Source of the DNA: an uncultured Myxococcales bacterium
GTDB taxonomy: Bacteria > Myxococcota_A > UBA9042
Length of the DNA: 64,000 nt
NCBI GenBank assembly: GCA_903929795.1
Contig: CAIYWC010000178.1
Location: 1 to 64,000 of the forward strand
Direction of reading: 5' to 3'
The translations under genes and the position numbers were made by a program. Below are positions 42,429-51,483 of this stretch, piece by piece. The notes under the pieces are model-generated. The model saw only the letters and a list, made by a program, of their open reading frames with translations. It made no database searches and was not told the DNA's origin. Every line of letters begins with the position of its first letter. Within the stretch, counting starts at the first letter, position 1.

Positions 42429-43304
42429 ATGTCAGTGCGAATCGGCAAGGAACTGCAGGATGACGGACAAAGGTTTGCCCAGGAGCTCGCGTCGCGGCTG
42501 AAGATCGCGCTGCGGGCGGCCGAGCAGGCGGGCGCGGTGCTGATGCGGCACTACGGCAAGCTGGAGCGCATCGAGGAGAAGTCGCCGGTGGACCTGGTGA
42601 CGGTGGCGGATCGCGAGTCGGAGGCGACGGTCCTGTCTGAGCTGCGTTCCGCGTTCCCGCACGACGCGCTGTTGGCCGAAGAGACCGACGGCCGCGATGG
42701 CGCGCAGGCGATGCGCGCGCGGGTGCCGCAGCTGCCCTGGTGCTGGGTGGTGGATCCGCTGGATGGCACGACGAATTTCGCCCACACGCATCCGAATTTC
42801 AACGTGTCGATCGGCCTGCTGCATTTCGGCAAGCCGGTGCTGGGCGTTGTGCTGGCGCCGGCGCGGCGCGAGCTCTTTGTCGGCGGCGAAGGCGTACCGG
42901 CGACGTGCAACGGCCAGCCGATTCACGTTTCCCGGGTGACGGGAATGGACAAAGCGCTTGTCGCGACGGGCTTTCCGTATGACCGGCGCGAGCGGCTGCC
43001 GCAGATTTTGGCGTGGCTCGGCCGCGCGCTGGAGCGGGCGCATTGCGTGCGGCGCGGTGGCGCGGCGGCGCTGGATCTGTGCGACGTCGCGGCGGGGCGG
43101 CTGGACGCCTACTACGAGCCGGGACTGCAGCCGTGGGACGTGGCGGGCGGCGCGGCGATCCTGCGTGCGGCGGGCGGTCAGCTGTCGGATTTTGACGGCA
43201 CGCCGGTGGACCTGTTTGCTTGCCGGACGCTGGCGTCCAATGGGTTGATTCACGGCGAGCTGGTCGATTTGATCAACGGTCACGGCGCGCCGGCATGGCG
43301 TTGA
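42429..43304 (+). CDS. Inositol-monophosphatase-family phosphatase
   Basis: 291-residue Mg-dependent phosphatase of the IMPase/SuhB family. Metal-site motifs are intact: LLAEETDG with Glu84/85, WVVDPLDGTTNFAH with Asp109 and Asp112, and QPWDVAGGAAILRAAGG near the C terminus. It would release free myo-inositol from inositol phosphate, though family members can also act on fructose 1,6-bisphosphate, PAP or histidinol phosphate. The link with ino1 three kilobases away is strong context for inositol. ATG 42429 is the start that leaves an N-terminal helix before the core. It is divergent from the DUF4833-like gene. Confidence 0.9.
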   Translation: MSVRIGKELQDDGQRFAQELASRLKIALRAAEQAGAVLMRHYGKLERIEEKSPVDLVTVADRESEATVLSELRSAFPHDALLAEETDGRDGAQAMRARVPQLPWCWVVDPLDGTTNFAHTHPNFNVSIGLLHFGKPVLGVVLAPARRELFVGGEGVPATCNGQPIHVSRVTGMDKALVATGFPYDRRERLPQILAWLGRALERAHCVRRGGAAALDLCDVAAGRLDAYYEPGLQPWDVAGGAAILRAAGGQLSDFDGTPVDLFACRTLASNGLIHGELVDLINGHGAPAWR

Positions 43305-43315
43305 TAAAACATATT

Positions 43316-43333
43316 GAAATCAATCGATTTTTC
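43316..43333. terminator. AT-rich dyad between convergent genes
   Basis: AAATC-aatc-GATTT forms a five-base stem followed by T bases, in a short AT-rich island (43301-43340) between two convergent stops. It could serve as a weak bidirectional terminator. Confidence 0.35.
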
Positions 43334-43344
43334 AGGAAACGGCA

Positions 43345-44370
43345 TCAGCCGCAGACGGTCGGATCCAGCAACGTGCAGGTTCCGGTCGTCGCGCCGGGCG
43401 GGGTGACGCAGCGCGCCGGCGTCAGGCAGCCCGGGCCGTTGACGGTGTCGCAGGGCTTGCCTTCCAGCGCGTCGGGGACGCAGGTGCCCGTGTTCGCGCC
43501 AGCGGGGATGATGCATTGGCCGCCGCCGAGGCAGATCGTGTAGCTGGAGCCGGTCGTGCCGACACCGGCCGTGAAGCCGCACGCGCCGCTGGTGGCGGTC
43601 AGGTACTTGACGCACGACCCTGCCGTGGCTTTGGGGACAAAGCTGCAATAGAGCCCCTGGACTTCGTCGCACTGTGGCCCGGTGGTGCGATCGCACGCGG
43701 CGCCGACGGTTTCTGCGCCGGCCATGCACGCGCCCGCGGTGGCCGTCGCGCTCACCGCGCCGACGCACGTCAGGCCGATTTGGCACTCGCTCGTGGCGGA
43801 GCACTTGTCGCCGACGGCGCCGAACGTCTGGCAGACCGCGCCGGCTTTGAGGCAAGTCTGGCCGTCGGCGCATTGGCTGCTCGCGCAGGATTGGCCGGGC
43901 GTGGTGGGCGCGGCGCAAGTGCCACACGCCGCGCCGGGGGCGAACGCGCAAAACGCGCTGGCGCATTGCCCCGAGTACGCGCACGCGCTGCCGGCGGCGC
44001 GCGTCCCGGCTGGCGGTTGGCACGCGGCGATGGTGTTTTGCACAAAATCCGCGCACGTCGCGCTGGCATAGGCGGCGGCGCACGCTTCTTCGTTGGCGGG
44101 CGTGCGGCCCGTGTCCGGCGCGCCCAGCGAACTCAGGCAGTTTGCCTTGACGCGGCTGACGCACAGGGCGCTGCTGCCGTAGCGCAGCGCGACGCCGTTC
44201 ACGTGGCACGCGTCCAGCTTTTGGCATTGGGCCTGGGCGGCGTCGGCGCAGGCTTGGTCGGCGCTGATGCCGCTGCCGCTATCCAGCGCGTCGTCGACGG
44301 TGCTGCCGGTGCTCGCCGTGCTGCTGCCGCAGCCGAGGCAAAAGAGGAACGCGAACGTGGCGATGCGCAT
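43345..44370 (-). CDS. Cysteine-rich lipoprotein
   Basis: 341 residues from ATG 44370, with a signal and lipobox (FLFCLGC). The mature protein holds more than 30 cysteines in short loops such as CAYSGQCASAFC, CASSQCADGQTC and CSATSECQIGLTC, the Dickkopf-like / knottin-like spacing common in Myxococcota surface proteins, which probably form many disulfides. I recognise no catalytic site. A start at 44481 would give an unrelated N-terminal tail and is rejected. It lies 49 bases downstream of the P-type ATPase gene and converges with the phosphatase gene. Confidence 0.8.
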   Translation of the reverse strand: MRIATFAFLFCLGCGSSTASTGSTVDDALDSGSGISADQACADAAQAQCQKLDACHVNGVALRYGSSALCVSRVKANCLSSLGAPDTGRTPANEEACAAAYASATCADFVQNTIAACQPPAGTRAAGSACAYSGQCASAFCAFAPGAACGTCAAPTTPGQSCASSQCADGQTCLKAGAVCQTFGAVGDKCSATSECQIGLTCVGAVSATATAGACMAGAETVGAACDRTTGPQCDEVQGLYCSFVPKATAGSCVKYLTATSGACGFTAGVGTTGSSYTICLGGGQCIIPAGANTGTCVPDALEGKPCDTVNGPGCLTPARCVTPPGATTGTCTLLDPTVCG

Positions 44371-44419
44371 GGGTCTGTCTCCGGTTGCTGGGCGGCCGCG
44401 CCGCCGTGTGGACCACAGG

Positions 44420-46846
44420 CTACAGCCCCTCCCCGCGCGGCGCAACTTCTTGTAACTTGCGGTTTTTCCGTCGCGCGACAAGCTTGGCGAGCTCCAGGCC
44501 AGTCACCGGCAGCAGGCTGACGGCCAGCGCCAGCGCCCCGTCACTCCAGGACAGCTCGCCAATCTGAAACAGTGTCTGCGTCGCCGGAATCCGCAGGATC
44601 GCCAGCTGCGCGAGCGCCGACGCAAGCACGACCCCGAGCAGCGTCAGGTTGCCGAAAGCGCCGACCTCCCAAAACAGCAGCGTCGCGCTTCGCGAGGCGA
44701 ATGCCCGAAACAGCTCGGCAAAAACAATGACTGAAAACGCCAAGTTGCGCGCCTCGGTCAGGTTGCGGTCGCGCAGCGCCCAGACAAAAATGCCCAGCGT
44801 CGCCGCGGTCTGCAGCGCGCCCGTCAGCGCGATCGTCCGCCACTCGGCGCGCCCGAGGATCGGCTCGTCAGGCCGGCGCGGCGGCTGGCGCATGACCGCC
44901 GGATCCGCCGGGTCCAGCACCAGCGCGAGCGCCGGCAGGCCATCCGTCACCAGGTTGATCCACAGCAGATGGAGCGGCAGCAGCGGCAGCGGCAGGCCGA
45001 ACAGCGACGCCAACAGCATGATCGCCAGCTCGCCAGCGTTGCCGGACAACAGGTACACCAGCGCCTTGCGGATGTTGTCAAAAATGCCGCGCCCCTCGCG
45101 GATGGCCTCGACAATGCTGGCGAAATTGTCGTCGGTCAGCACCATGGCGGCGGCTTCGCGCGTGACTTCCGTGCCGGTCTTGCCCATGCAGATGCCGATG
45201 TGGGCTTCGCGCAGCGCGGGCGCGTCGTTTACGCCGTCGCCGGTCATCGCGACAATCGCGCCGCTAGCCTTCAACTCATTGATAATACGCAATTTGTCGC
45301 TCGGGGTCGCGCGCGCGTGGACCCATGCTGTCGCTTCCTCGCCCGGCCCGACGATGCCCATTTCGCGGGCGATCGCCTCGGCGGTTCTGGGGTGGTCGCC
45401 GGTGATCATGACCGTGCGGATGCCCGCCGCACGCGCTGCCGCCACCGCCGCGATCGCTTCCGGACGCGGCGGATCCGCGAGGCCGATCAGGCCGACCAGC
45501 TGCAGGTTTGCCTCCACCGTGTCCCGACCCGTCGCCACCGCCAGCACGCGCAGCCCGCGCCCGGCCATCTGCGCGTGGATTTCCGCCGCGCCTTCCGCGC
45601 CGCGCGTGCACTGCGCGAGTACGACCTCCGCCGCGCCCTTGACGTACAGCACGCCGTCCGCCCGCAGCACCGACATGCACTTGCGCTCCGCGTCGAATGG
45701 ATTCACCGCCACCCGCGCGTTCTGCTGCTCGATTGCCGCCCGCTGCACGCCGCGCGCCGCCGCCGCCCGCAGGATCGCCAGCTCCGTTGTGTCGCCGATG
45801 CCGCCCCGTTCGTCCGCCGACAGCTCCGCGTCGCAGTTCGCCGCCGCCGCCGCCAGCAGCCGGTCGTGGTCCGGGCCCCACAGCTCGCGGACTGTCATCC
45901 GGCCGGTCGTCAACGTGCCCGTCTTGTCGGTGCAAATCACCGTCGCGCAGCCCAGCGTCTCCACGGCCGGCAGCCGGCGCACCAGCACGTGGCGCGACAC
46001 CATCCGCTGCACGCCCACCGCGAGCGCGATCGTCACAATCGCCGGCAGCCCTTCCGGCACCGCGGCCACCGCCAGCGACACCGCCGACAGGAATACCGCG
46101 AACAGTCCCAGCCCGTGCAGCAGGCCCAAAATCGCCACCAGCACGACGATGCCCAGACAGGCCACCAGCAGCGTTTGGCTGACTTTGGCCAAGCGTTTTT
46201 GCAGCGGCGTTTCGCCCGACTCCGCGGTCGCCAGCAGGTCGGCGATCTTGCCCAGCTCGGTCGCCGCACCCGTCGCGACGATTTCCGCCGTCCCCGTGCC
46301 GTCGGCGATGTGCGTGCCCATGAAGACGGCGTCGTGGCGCTCCGCCAGCGGCGCATCGGGCGGCGTCGGCGTGGCCGACTTCGCGCTAGGCTCGCTCTCG
46401 CCTGTGAGCGCGGCCTCATCGGCGGCCAGGCGATGCGCCGTCAGCACCCTGGCGTCCGCCGCCACGATGTCGCCCGCCTCCAGCAGCAGCAGGTCGCCCA
46501 CGACAACGTCGACGGCCGGTACTGCCTGCGGATGGCCGTCACGCAGCACGCGCGCCCGCGGTGCCGTCAGCGTCCGCAGCGCGAGGACCGCCCGATCCGC
46601 GCGGAATTCCTGGGCAAAACCAACGAGCGCGTTGAGCACGACGATCGTGCCGATGGCGATCGCGTCCGCCAGTTCGCCCAGTGCGGCCGATATGACGCAT
46701 GCGCCAGCTAGCAACCAGATGATTGGGCTGGCAAATTGTCCACGCAGCATCCGCCAGGGCGAAGCTGGCGCTGCGCGCTGCAGCGCGTTGGGACCCTGTG
46801 CGGCACGTCGTTGCGTGGCCTGCTCGGTCGTCAGCCCGCCGTGCAT
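44420..46846 (-). CDS. P-type cation ATPase, Ca2+-like (type II)
   Basis: 808-residue P-type ATPase. The actuator motif TGES (148-151) is present, as is PEGLP (264-268) in the M4 helix, the phosphorylated Asp307 in CTDKTGTLT, and TGDGVNDAPALREAHIG in the hinge. PEGLP and the overall layout fit type II ATPases (PacL/SERCA-like Ca2+ pumps, or possibly Mn2+ or Na+). It exports a cation from the cytoplasm using ATP. ATG 46846 is preceded by GAGGTGA. Ten membrane segments are expected; I did not place all of them. Confidence 0.9.
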   Translation of the reverse strand: MHGGLTTEQATQRRAAQGPNALQRAAPASPWRMLRGQFASPIIWLLAGACVISAALGELADAIAIGTIVVLNALVGFAQEFRADRAVLALRTLTAPRARVLRDGHPQAVPAVDVVVGDLLLLEAGDIVAADARVLTAHRLAADEAALTGESEPSAKSATPTPPDAPLAERHDAVFMGTHIADGTGTAEIVATGAATELGKIADLLATAESGETPLQKRLAKVSQTLLVACLGIVVLVAILGLLHGLGLFAVFLSAVSLAVAAVPEGLPAIVTIALAVGVQRMVSRHVLVRRLPAVETLGCATVICTDKTGTLTTGRMTVRELWGPDHDRLLAAAAANCDAELSADERGGIGDTTELAILRAAAARGVQRAAIEQQNARVAVNPFDAERKCMSVLRADGVLYVKGAAEVVLAQCTRGAEGAAEIHAQMAGRGLRVLAVATGRDTVEANLQLVGLIGLADPPRPEAIAAVAAARAAGIRTVMITGDHPRTAEAIAREMGIVGPGEEATAWVHARATPSDKLRIINELKASGAIVAMTGDGVNDAPALREAHIGICMGKTGTEVTREAAAMVLTDDNFASIVEAIREGRGIFDNIRKALVYLLSGNAGELAIMLLASLFGLPLPLLPLHLLWINLVTDGLPALALVLDPADPAVMRQPPRRPDEPILGRAEWRTIALTGALQTAATLGIFVWALRDRNLTEARNLAFSVIVFAELFRAFASRSATLLFWEVGAFGNLTLLGVVLASALAQLAILRIPATQTLFQIGELSWSDGALALAVSLLPVTGLELAKLVARRKNRKLQEVAPRGEGL

Positions 46847-46979
46847 CTTCACCTCAGCGCGCCGGCACGAAACATGCTGACGGATTGTGGACATCTGACA
46901 CTCTGAGGCAGGCCCGCCGCCTCTTGGACCGTGCCCGCCCGGCAAACGCACGCACAAGGTAGCTGCTTTGGCCGGCCCG

Positions 46980-48611
46980 TCACGGGGCAAATGCATAGAG
47001 CCGGTCGTTGGCGGCGACGAACACGCGGCTGCCGACGACGATCGGCGTCTGGAAATATTGCACCGCGGTCATGGCGTCACTGGGCTTGCCGCCGGCGAAA
47101 ATCTCGTCGCCCGTTGCGGCGTTGTAGGCGATCAGCCGGTTGCTGCTGATGGCCCAGACGATCGCGTCCGTGCCGCTGTTGCTGGACACCGACGTGATGG
47201 GCGAGGCGAGGTCGGTCTCGACGGCACACCACGCGGTGCTGACGGTGGGCGGCGCGCTGGCAGCGATTTGCAACGCGACGAGGTTGCCCTTGCGCCCGCC
47301 GGGACACGCGACGCCGGTGCCGCTGTTGGCGATGCGAAAGGCGAGGAACGTGCCGGCGGCGGTGTGCCAGGTCGTGGGCGCGGCGTTGATCTCGTTGGTG
47401 GCGACGACCTGGCTGAGCAATTCGTGGCCGATGCCGCCCAAGTTGCTGCGGTCGAGCAGATAGACCTTGCGGTCCTTGCCCATGGCGGCGATCAGGCTGG
47501 CGGGCGTGGCGCCGGGGACGTCGACCAGCAGCGCGGCGGCGCCTCCGAGGTCGAGATCGGCTTGGTCGAGGTGCAACCAGTCGGCGGGTGTGAAAAAGTC
47601 TGCGTCGGCGCCGGAGAAGACCGGGCCGCGGGAGAAGCGCAGGACCGCCTCGCCGCCGGACCAGCTGGTGACGCCTGCGGTGTTGCCGCTGGTGGCGAAG
47701 ATGCTGGCGCCGTCGGACGACACGCCGTTGGGCGCCCAGATGCCGCCGAGCAGGCCCGGGGTGGCCCAGCCGCTGACGGTTTGCGCGTGGCTGACGTCGA
47801 TCCCGACGACCCAGCCGCGGTAGTTGCCACAGTCGCCGTCGTGGCCGCCAAACGGCACGTAGAGGATGCCGTCCTGGAGCAGCAAAGCGCCGCGCTGGTT
47901 CTGCGCCTTGGAGACAAACGGCGCGGGCAGGGCGGTCGCGAGCGCGGTTTCCACATCCACGGGCCAGCCCGGCAGCACGCTGCCATCGTCCACCGAGAGC
48001 GCAAACACCTTGTGGCGCTTGGTCTTTCCGCCATCCGGCGTCGTCATTGCGTCCAGAAAGATGCGCCGCGACGCCAGGTCCGCGAACGGCGTGCCCGTGA
48101 CCCCGAGCGGGTCGATGTTGCCGCAGCCCGGGTCCAGCTTGAGGGCAGCCAGCGGCACCGGCGCACCGAGCGCGGGTGTCTGCCACACCGGCGTGCCCGT
48201 CGCGGCGTCCAGCGCGTAGACCACGTTCTGCTCGGTCGCGACGACCAGCACTTCCTTGCCGCCCGGCCCGCCGGCCAAATACAGCGGCTGGGCGTAGGTC
48301 GGCCCCGCAACGGGCGCGATAAAAGTTGTGTCCAGGTGCAGGGTTGCCACGCTCGCCACCGTCAGCTGCGGCGCGACGTACAGACCGTCGCGGCTGGCAT
48401 GTGCGTGGTGCTGCACGACGGACGCGCCAGATGCGGGTGCGACATCCAGCGTCGCGTCGCCGGCCGTGTCCATGGCGATTGTGTCGGCCGGCGGGGCGGT
48501 ATCGGCCACGTCTGCCGGTGTCGCCGGCGTGCCTGCATCCGGCGCGCCACAGGCCGCCAAGGCGGCGCTCCACAGGACTGCACGCAAACGCCATGTGCCG
48601 CAAACCGCCAT
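46980..48611 (-). CDS. PQQ-like propeller lipoprotein
   Basis: 543 residues from ATG 48611. A signal with lipobox (ALAAC) and an Asp/Ala/Pro-rich linker lead to a beta-propeller with PQQ-like repeats: VVYALDAATGTPVWQTP, HKVFALSVDDGS and LIAYNAATGDEIFAGG. The cysteine pair VACPGGRK and TAWCAVE may be linked. There is no obvious quinone site, and function is unknown. It resembles the propeller lipoprotein at 10129-11523 in build but is clearly different in sequence. Confidence 0.8.
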   Translation of the reverse strand: MAVCGTWRLRAVLWSAALAACGAPDAGTPATPADVADTAPPADTIAMDTAGDATLDVAPASGASVVQHHAHASRDGLYVAPQLTVASVATLHLDTTFIAPVAGPTYAQPLYLAGGPGGKEVLVVATEQNVVYALDAATGTPVWQTPALGAPVPLAALKLDPGCGNIDPLGVTGTPFADLASRRIFLDAMTTPDGGKTKRHKVFALSVDDGSVLPGWPVDVETALATALPAPFVSKAQNQRGALLLQDGILYVPFGGHDGDCGNYRGWVVGIDVSHAQTVSGWATPGLLGGIWAPNGVSSDGASIFATSGNTAGVTSWSGGEAVLRFSRGPVFSGADADFFTPADWLHLDQADLDLGGAAALLVDVPGATPASLIAAMGKDRKVYLLDRSNLGGIGHELLSQVVATNEINAAPTTWHTAAGTFLAFRIANSGTGVACPGGRKGNLVALQIAASAPPTVSTAWCAVETDLASPITSVSSNSGTDAIVWAISSNRLIAYNAATGDEIFAGGKPSDAMTAVQYFQTPIVVGSRVFVAANDRLYAFAP

Positions 48612-48784
48612 GCCCCACCTCCGGGCTGAGGATGCAGCAGCCGCGGCCGGTTGTCCCGCGGAAAATGGCCGAGCCGCCCCGGCGGGCGCCTGTGTGACAA
48701 TTTGCGCGGGCGCGCGGCAGAAGTCGCCGGGATGCGAACACCTTGGCCCACCCGACACAGGGAGGGCTGCCGCGAAGAGGCCGG

Positions 48785-50446
48785 CTATTTTCCAACCGTC
48801 ACAATGCCATTGGGCCACGAGCCTGCCTGGACCGTCGGATTCTTCAGCAACGTCAGTGCGCCGGTGGTTTGGTCAATCGAGAACTGGGCGACGGTCGTGG
48901 AGCCCCAGCCACTGTTCCCGCATGTTGCGTAGGCAAATTTGCCCGAGGATTCAATGGCGATCCGCACGGCTGCCGCGCCACCTGCTGAGAGCGTCGGCGT
49001 AGCCATGGCCGTGAGCGCGCCGGTCGTCTGGTCAATCGTGAACTGCGCGATGACGGCGTCCGGCGCCGCTTCGTTGACGAGGATCGACGCGTAGGCAAAC
49101 CGGCCTGTTGGGTCGACCGCGATGGAAACCGCACCGACGGCGCCGGTAGCGATCGGGACCGTCGGCGGGACCATGGGCGTGAGCGCCCCGGTCGACTGAT
49201 CGATGGCGTACTGCGACAGGAATCCGTCGCCGTAGTTGGTCACGTACGCTGCCTTGCCCTTCGGTTCGACGACGACGGTGTAGGCGTTGTGCCCGGAGGC
49301 GACCGTCGGCGGGGTCATCAGCGCGAGCGTGCCGGCGGTTTGGTCGATCGCATACTGGGAGACGGTGTTGCCATCCGCGTCCGCGACGTAGGCCCACTTG
49401 CCCGTCGGGTGGATGGCGATGGAATCAGGCGAAGCAGGCGTCGTGACCGCAAGCGGGGTCAGCGGCGAGAGCACGCCGTCCGCGCCGATCGCGTACTGGT
49501 TGACCGTGAGCTTCTCGATGTTTGCGACGTACGCCCACTTGCCGGTCGGATGCACCGCGATGCTGAACGGGTAATACAGGACACCTGCGCCGGTCCCCAT
49601 GAGCACCGTCGGCGTGGCCATGGCCGTGAGCGCACCGTTTGCGCCGATGGTGAACTGCGAAACCGTGTTGGCCGAGACGTTGGACACGTAAATGTACTTG
49701 CCAGACGGGTCGGCGGCGATGAGCTGGGAATTGGCGCCGCCGGTGGCGACGGTCGGCGTGAACATGGCCGTCAGCGCGCCGTTTGGCCCGATTGTGTACT
49801 GGGAAATGTTGCCCGCAGAGCCTGAATTCTGATTGACGACATACGCATAGCCGCCCGCCCAAAGCGCGTACAGCGTGACGTTGTTCGCCGGCATCTCAAA
49901 CGTCGTCCCGGGCGCGTACGCCACGCCGGATCCGTCCGCCTTGGTTTGCCAGCCGACAAAAGTATAGCCGTCATAGGTCAGGCCACCGGCACCGGCGGGC
50001 AGCGTGACCTTCTGCGTTTGCACGTAACTGCCTGAATCAACTGGGACGTTTCCAGTCGCGCCGTTGCCGTCGTAGGTGACGGTGTAGCCGCCGCTGCCGT
50101 TGGGCGTCCATCGGGCATACAGCGTCACGTTGGATGTCGCGATGGTGTAGACCTGTCCTTGCAAATAGCTCGTGCCGGTCCCGTCGGCTTGCGTGTTCCA
50201 ACTGGCGAATACATATCCTGTTTTGACCAAGCCGCCGGTATTTCCGAGCACCGTCGCCGTCTGCCCTTGCGTGTAGTGCGTGGCGTCGACCGGCACGCTG
50301 CCGCCGGTGTTGCCGTTGCCGTCGTACGTGACGCTGTAGCCGTCTGCGGGCGTGGTGCCCGGGCCCGCGCCGCCGCTGGTGCAACCGGCGATGCACGCGA
50401 GCCCTACGAGAAATGCCAGGAACCAGGACCGTCGATGCGCTTTCAT
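48785..50446 (-). CDS. InlB-B-repeat plus YVTN-type propeller lipoprotein
   Basis: 553 residues from ATG 50446, preceded by GAGGAG eight bases upstream. The signal has a lipobox (IAGC). Two InlB B-repeat (Flg_new) units follow: VTYDGNGNTGGSVPVD to TLYARW and VTYDGNGATGNVPVD to TLYALW. The rest is a seven-bladed-type propeller with repeats like IAVHPTGKWAYVAN and VSQYAIDQTAGTLALM, the YVTN/6-phosphogluconolactonase-like pattern. The combination suggests a cell-surface adhesion or scaffold protein; lactonase activity is not supported. Codon use is typical of the window. Confidence 0.85.
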   Translation of the reverse strand: MKAHRRSWFLAFLVGLACIAGCTSGGAGPGTTPADGYSVTYDGNGNTGGSVPVDATHYTQGQTATVLGNTGGLVKTGYVFASWNTQADGTGTSYLQGQVYTIATSNVTLYARWTPNGSGGYTVTYDGNGATGNVPVDSGSYVQTQKVTLPAGAGGLTYDGYTFVGWQTKADGSGVAYAPGTTFEMPANNVTLYALWAGGYAYVVNQNSGSAGNISQYTIGPNGALTAMFTPTVATGGANSQLIAADPSGKYIYVSNVSANTVSQFTIGANGALTAMATPTVLMGTGAGVLYYPFSIAVHPTGKWAYVANIEKLTVNQYAIGADGVLSPLTPLAVTTPASPDSIAIHPTGKWAYVADADGNTVSQYAIDQTAGTLALMTPPTVASGHNAYTVVVEPKGKAAYVTNYGDGFLSQYAIDQSTGALTPMVPPTVPIATGAVGAVSIAVDPTGRFAYASILVNEAAPDAVIAQFTIDQTTGALTAMATPTLSAGGAAAVRIAIESSGKFAYATCGNSGWGSTTVAQFSIDQTTGALTLLKNPTVQAGSWPNGIVTVGK

Positions 50447-50467
50447 GTCGTGTCTCCTCTGACTGCT

Positions 50468-50481
50468 CGGCTCTTGAGCCG
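50468..50481 (-). repeat. Dyad just upstream of the propeller gene ribosome site
   Basis: cggctc / gagccg arms are separated by two bases. On the mRNA of the leftward gene this could form a tight hairpin ending about eight bases before GAGGAG, so it may affect translation, or it may be an operator. Confidence 0.5.
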
Positions 50482-50768
50482 TTATCCAGGAAAACCACAC
50501 CGACTGCCGCAGACAAAAAACCACCTCTCGGCCGTCTTGCAAAAGAGGCCTACGGGCGTCGATTTGGGCTTGTTCATTGCGCTTCCTGGTTACATCAAGC
50601 CTCTGAGCGGCCGCCGATGCAGCGACGCCGCGCCTGACTCCCTTCGCGCCGGAGCACGGCGATCGCCAATCGGCGAAAGCGCAGCAACTTCAGCGGATTC
50701 CACACGCTCACCGCCGCAGCCATCCTCCGGCCCGCGGTCTTGTGTCGCACGTAAGCGCGCCCAGGCCT

Positions 50769-50803
50769 CGCCGTCAAGCCGACAAACGGGACGCTTGACG
50801 GCG
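50769..50803. repeat. Perfect 11-base inverted repeat
   Basis: cgccgtcaagc (50769-50779) and gcttgacggcg (50793-50803) are exact reverse complements with a 13-base loop. No T run follows on either side. It could be a strong RNA hairpin, a protein-binding site, or a GC-type terminator. Confidence 0.75.
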
Positions 50804-50946
50804 GTGCCGGAGCGGTCAAACTCGCCGACGCGCGCGGCTGTGGAAACGGCGCTGCCGCTGGAGGCTCGATGTGCGCGAAATTCTTGGCAACGGTGCCGGA
50901 TCCCCGGCGTCCGCAAAGGCTCATGCGGCCTTCGGGCGGTGTGGCG

Positions 50947-51483
50947 ATGCGCGCGGTTCTGGCGACCGTCGGCGCGTCCCTGGCCCTCTTGTCGGCGTCG
51001 ACCGCGTGGGCTCAGGCGGCGCCGCGGCGGATCGACTTGCCGACCGCGTGGCAGCGCAGTGACGTCGTCGTGGTTGCGCAAGTGCTGGATCGGACGGAAG
51101 TGACCGAGCTGACGGTGCGCGCCGCCAATGGCCGTCCCGTGGCGCCGTTCCGGCGGCTGGTGCGGCTGTACCAGCGGCTCGAAGTCCTGCGCGGGAGCGC
51201 GCCCGCGCTGCTGCGCGTGGACGAGGCACAGTGGCGCGCGCGCTGGCAGGCGGCCAAGCGCTGTGGCGGGCAGACGGCGTGCCTGGCGCCGGTGCCGGAC
51301 CGCTACATCGGCCAAGTGCATCGGGAGCCGGTTCCGGGCGATCGCGTGCTGCTGTTCTTGCGCAAGACGCGCGACGGCTTGGAATGGACGGCGGATTTCG
51401 CGGTGGACAAAGCGGAGCGGGCCGACGAAGTCCGGCGCCTGCGCGTGCGGCCGAGCGCGCAACCTCCCGGAGGCGCGCGATGA
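50947..51483 (+). CDS. Small secreted protein coupled to the muramidase
   Basis: 178 residues from ATG 50947 with a signal peptide (ATVGASLALLSASTAWAQA). The mature part is Arg-rich with one likely disulfide pair (RCGGQTACL). No family is recognised. The stop overlaps the ATG of the GH25 muramidase (ATGA), so the two are made together. An inhibitor, chaperone or delivery partner of the muramidase is possible but unsupported beyond context. An in-frame GTG at 50941 is an alternative start. Confidence 0.7.
   Translation: MRAVLATVGASLALLSASTAWAQAAPRRIDLPTAWQRSDVVVVAQVLDRTEVTELTVRAANGRPVAPFRRLVRLYQRLEVLRGSAPALLRVDEAQWRARWQAAKRCGGQTACLAPVPDRYIGQVHREPVPGDRVLLFLRKTRDGLEWTADFAVDKAERADEVRRLRVRPSAQPPGGAR

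Larger units (their letters stand above)
50447..50946. other. 500-base divergent intergenic region with dyad elements
   Basis: This region lies between the propeller lipoprotein (leftward) and the secreted protein / muramidase pair (rightward). I find no convincing gene: short frames on both strands lack family features. It contains two notable dyads, a six-base-arm repeat at 50468-50481 and an 11-base-arm repeat at 50769-50803. The promoters of both flanking genes must lie here, but I could not place them reliably. No known riboswitch consensus was recognised. Confidence 0.55.

Noticed and set aside
44969-46711. Plus-strand open frame of 580 codons
   Set aside because: Antisense to the P-type ATPase, which has all catalytic motifs.
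50159-51103. Possible gene in the divergent gap
   Set aside because: Arg-rich, overlaps both flanking genes, no ribosome site or family pattern.
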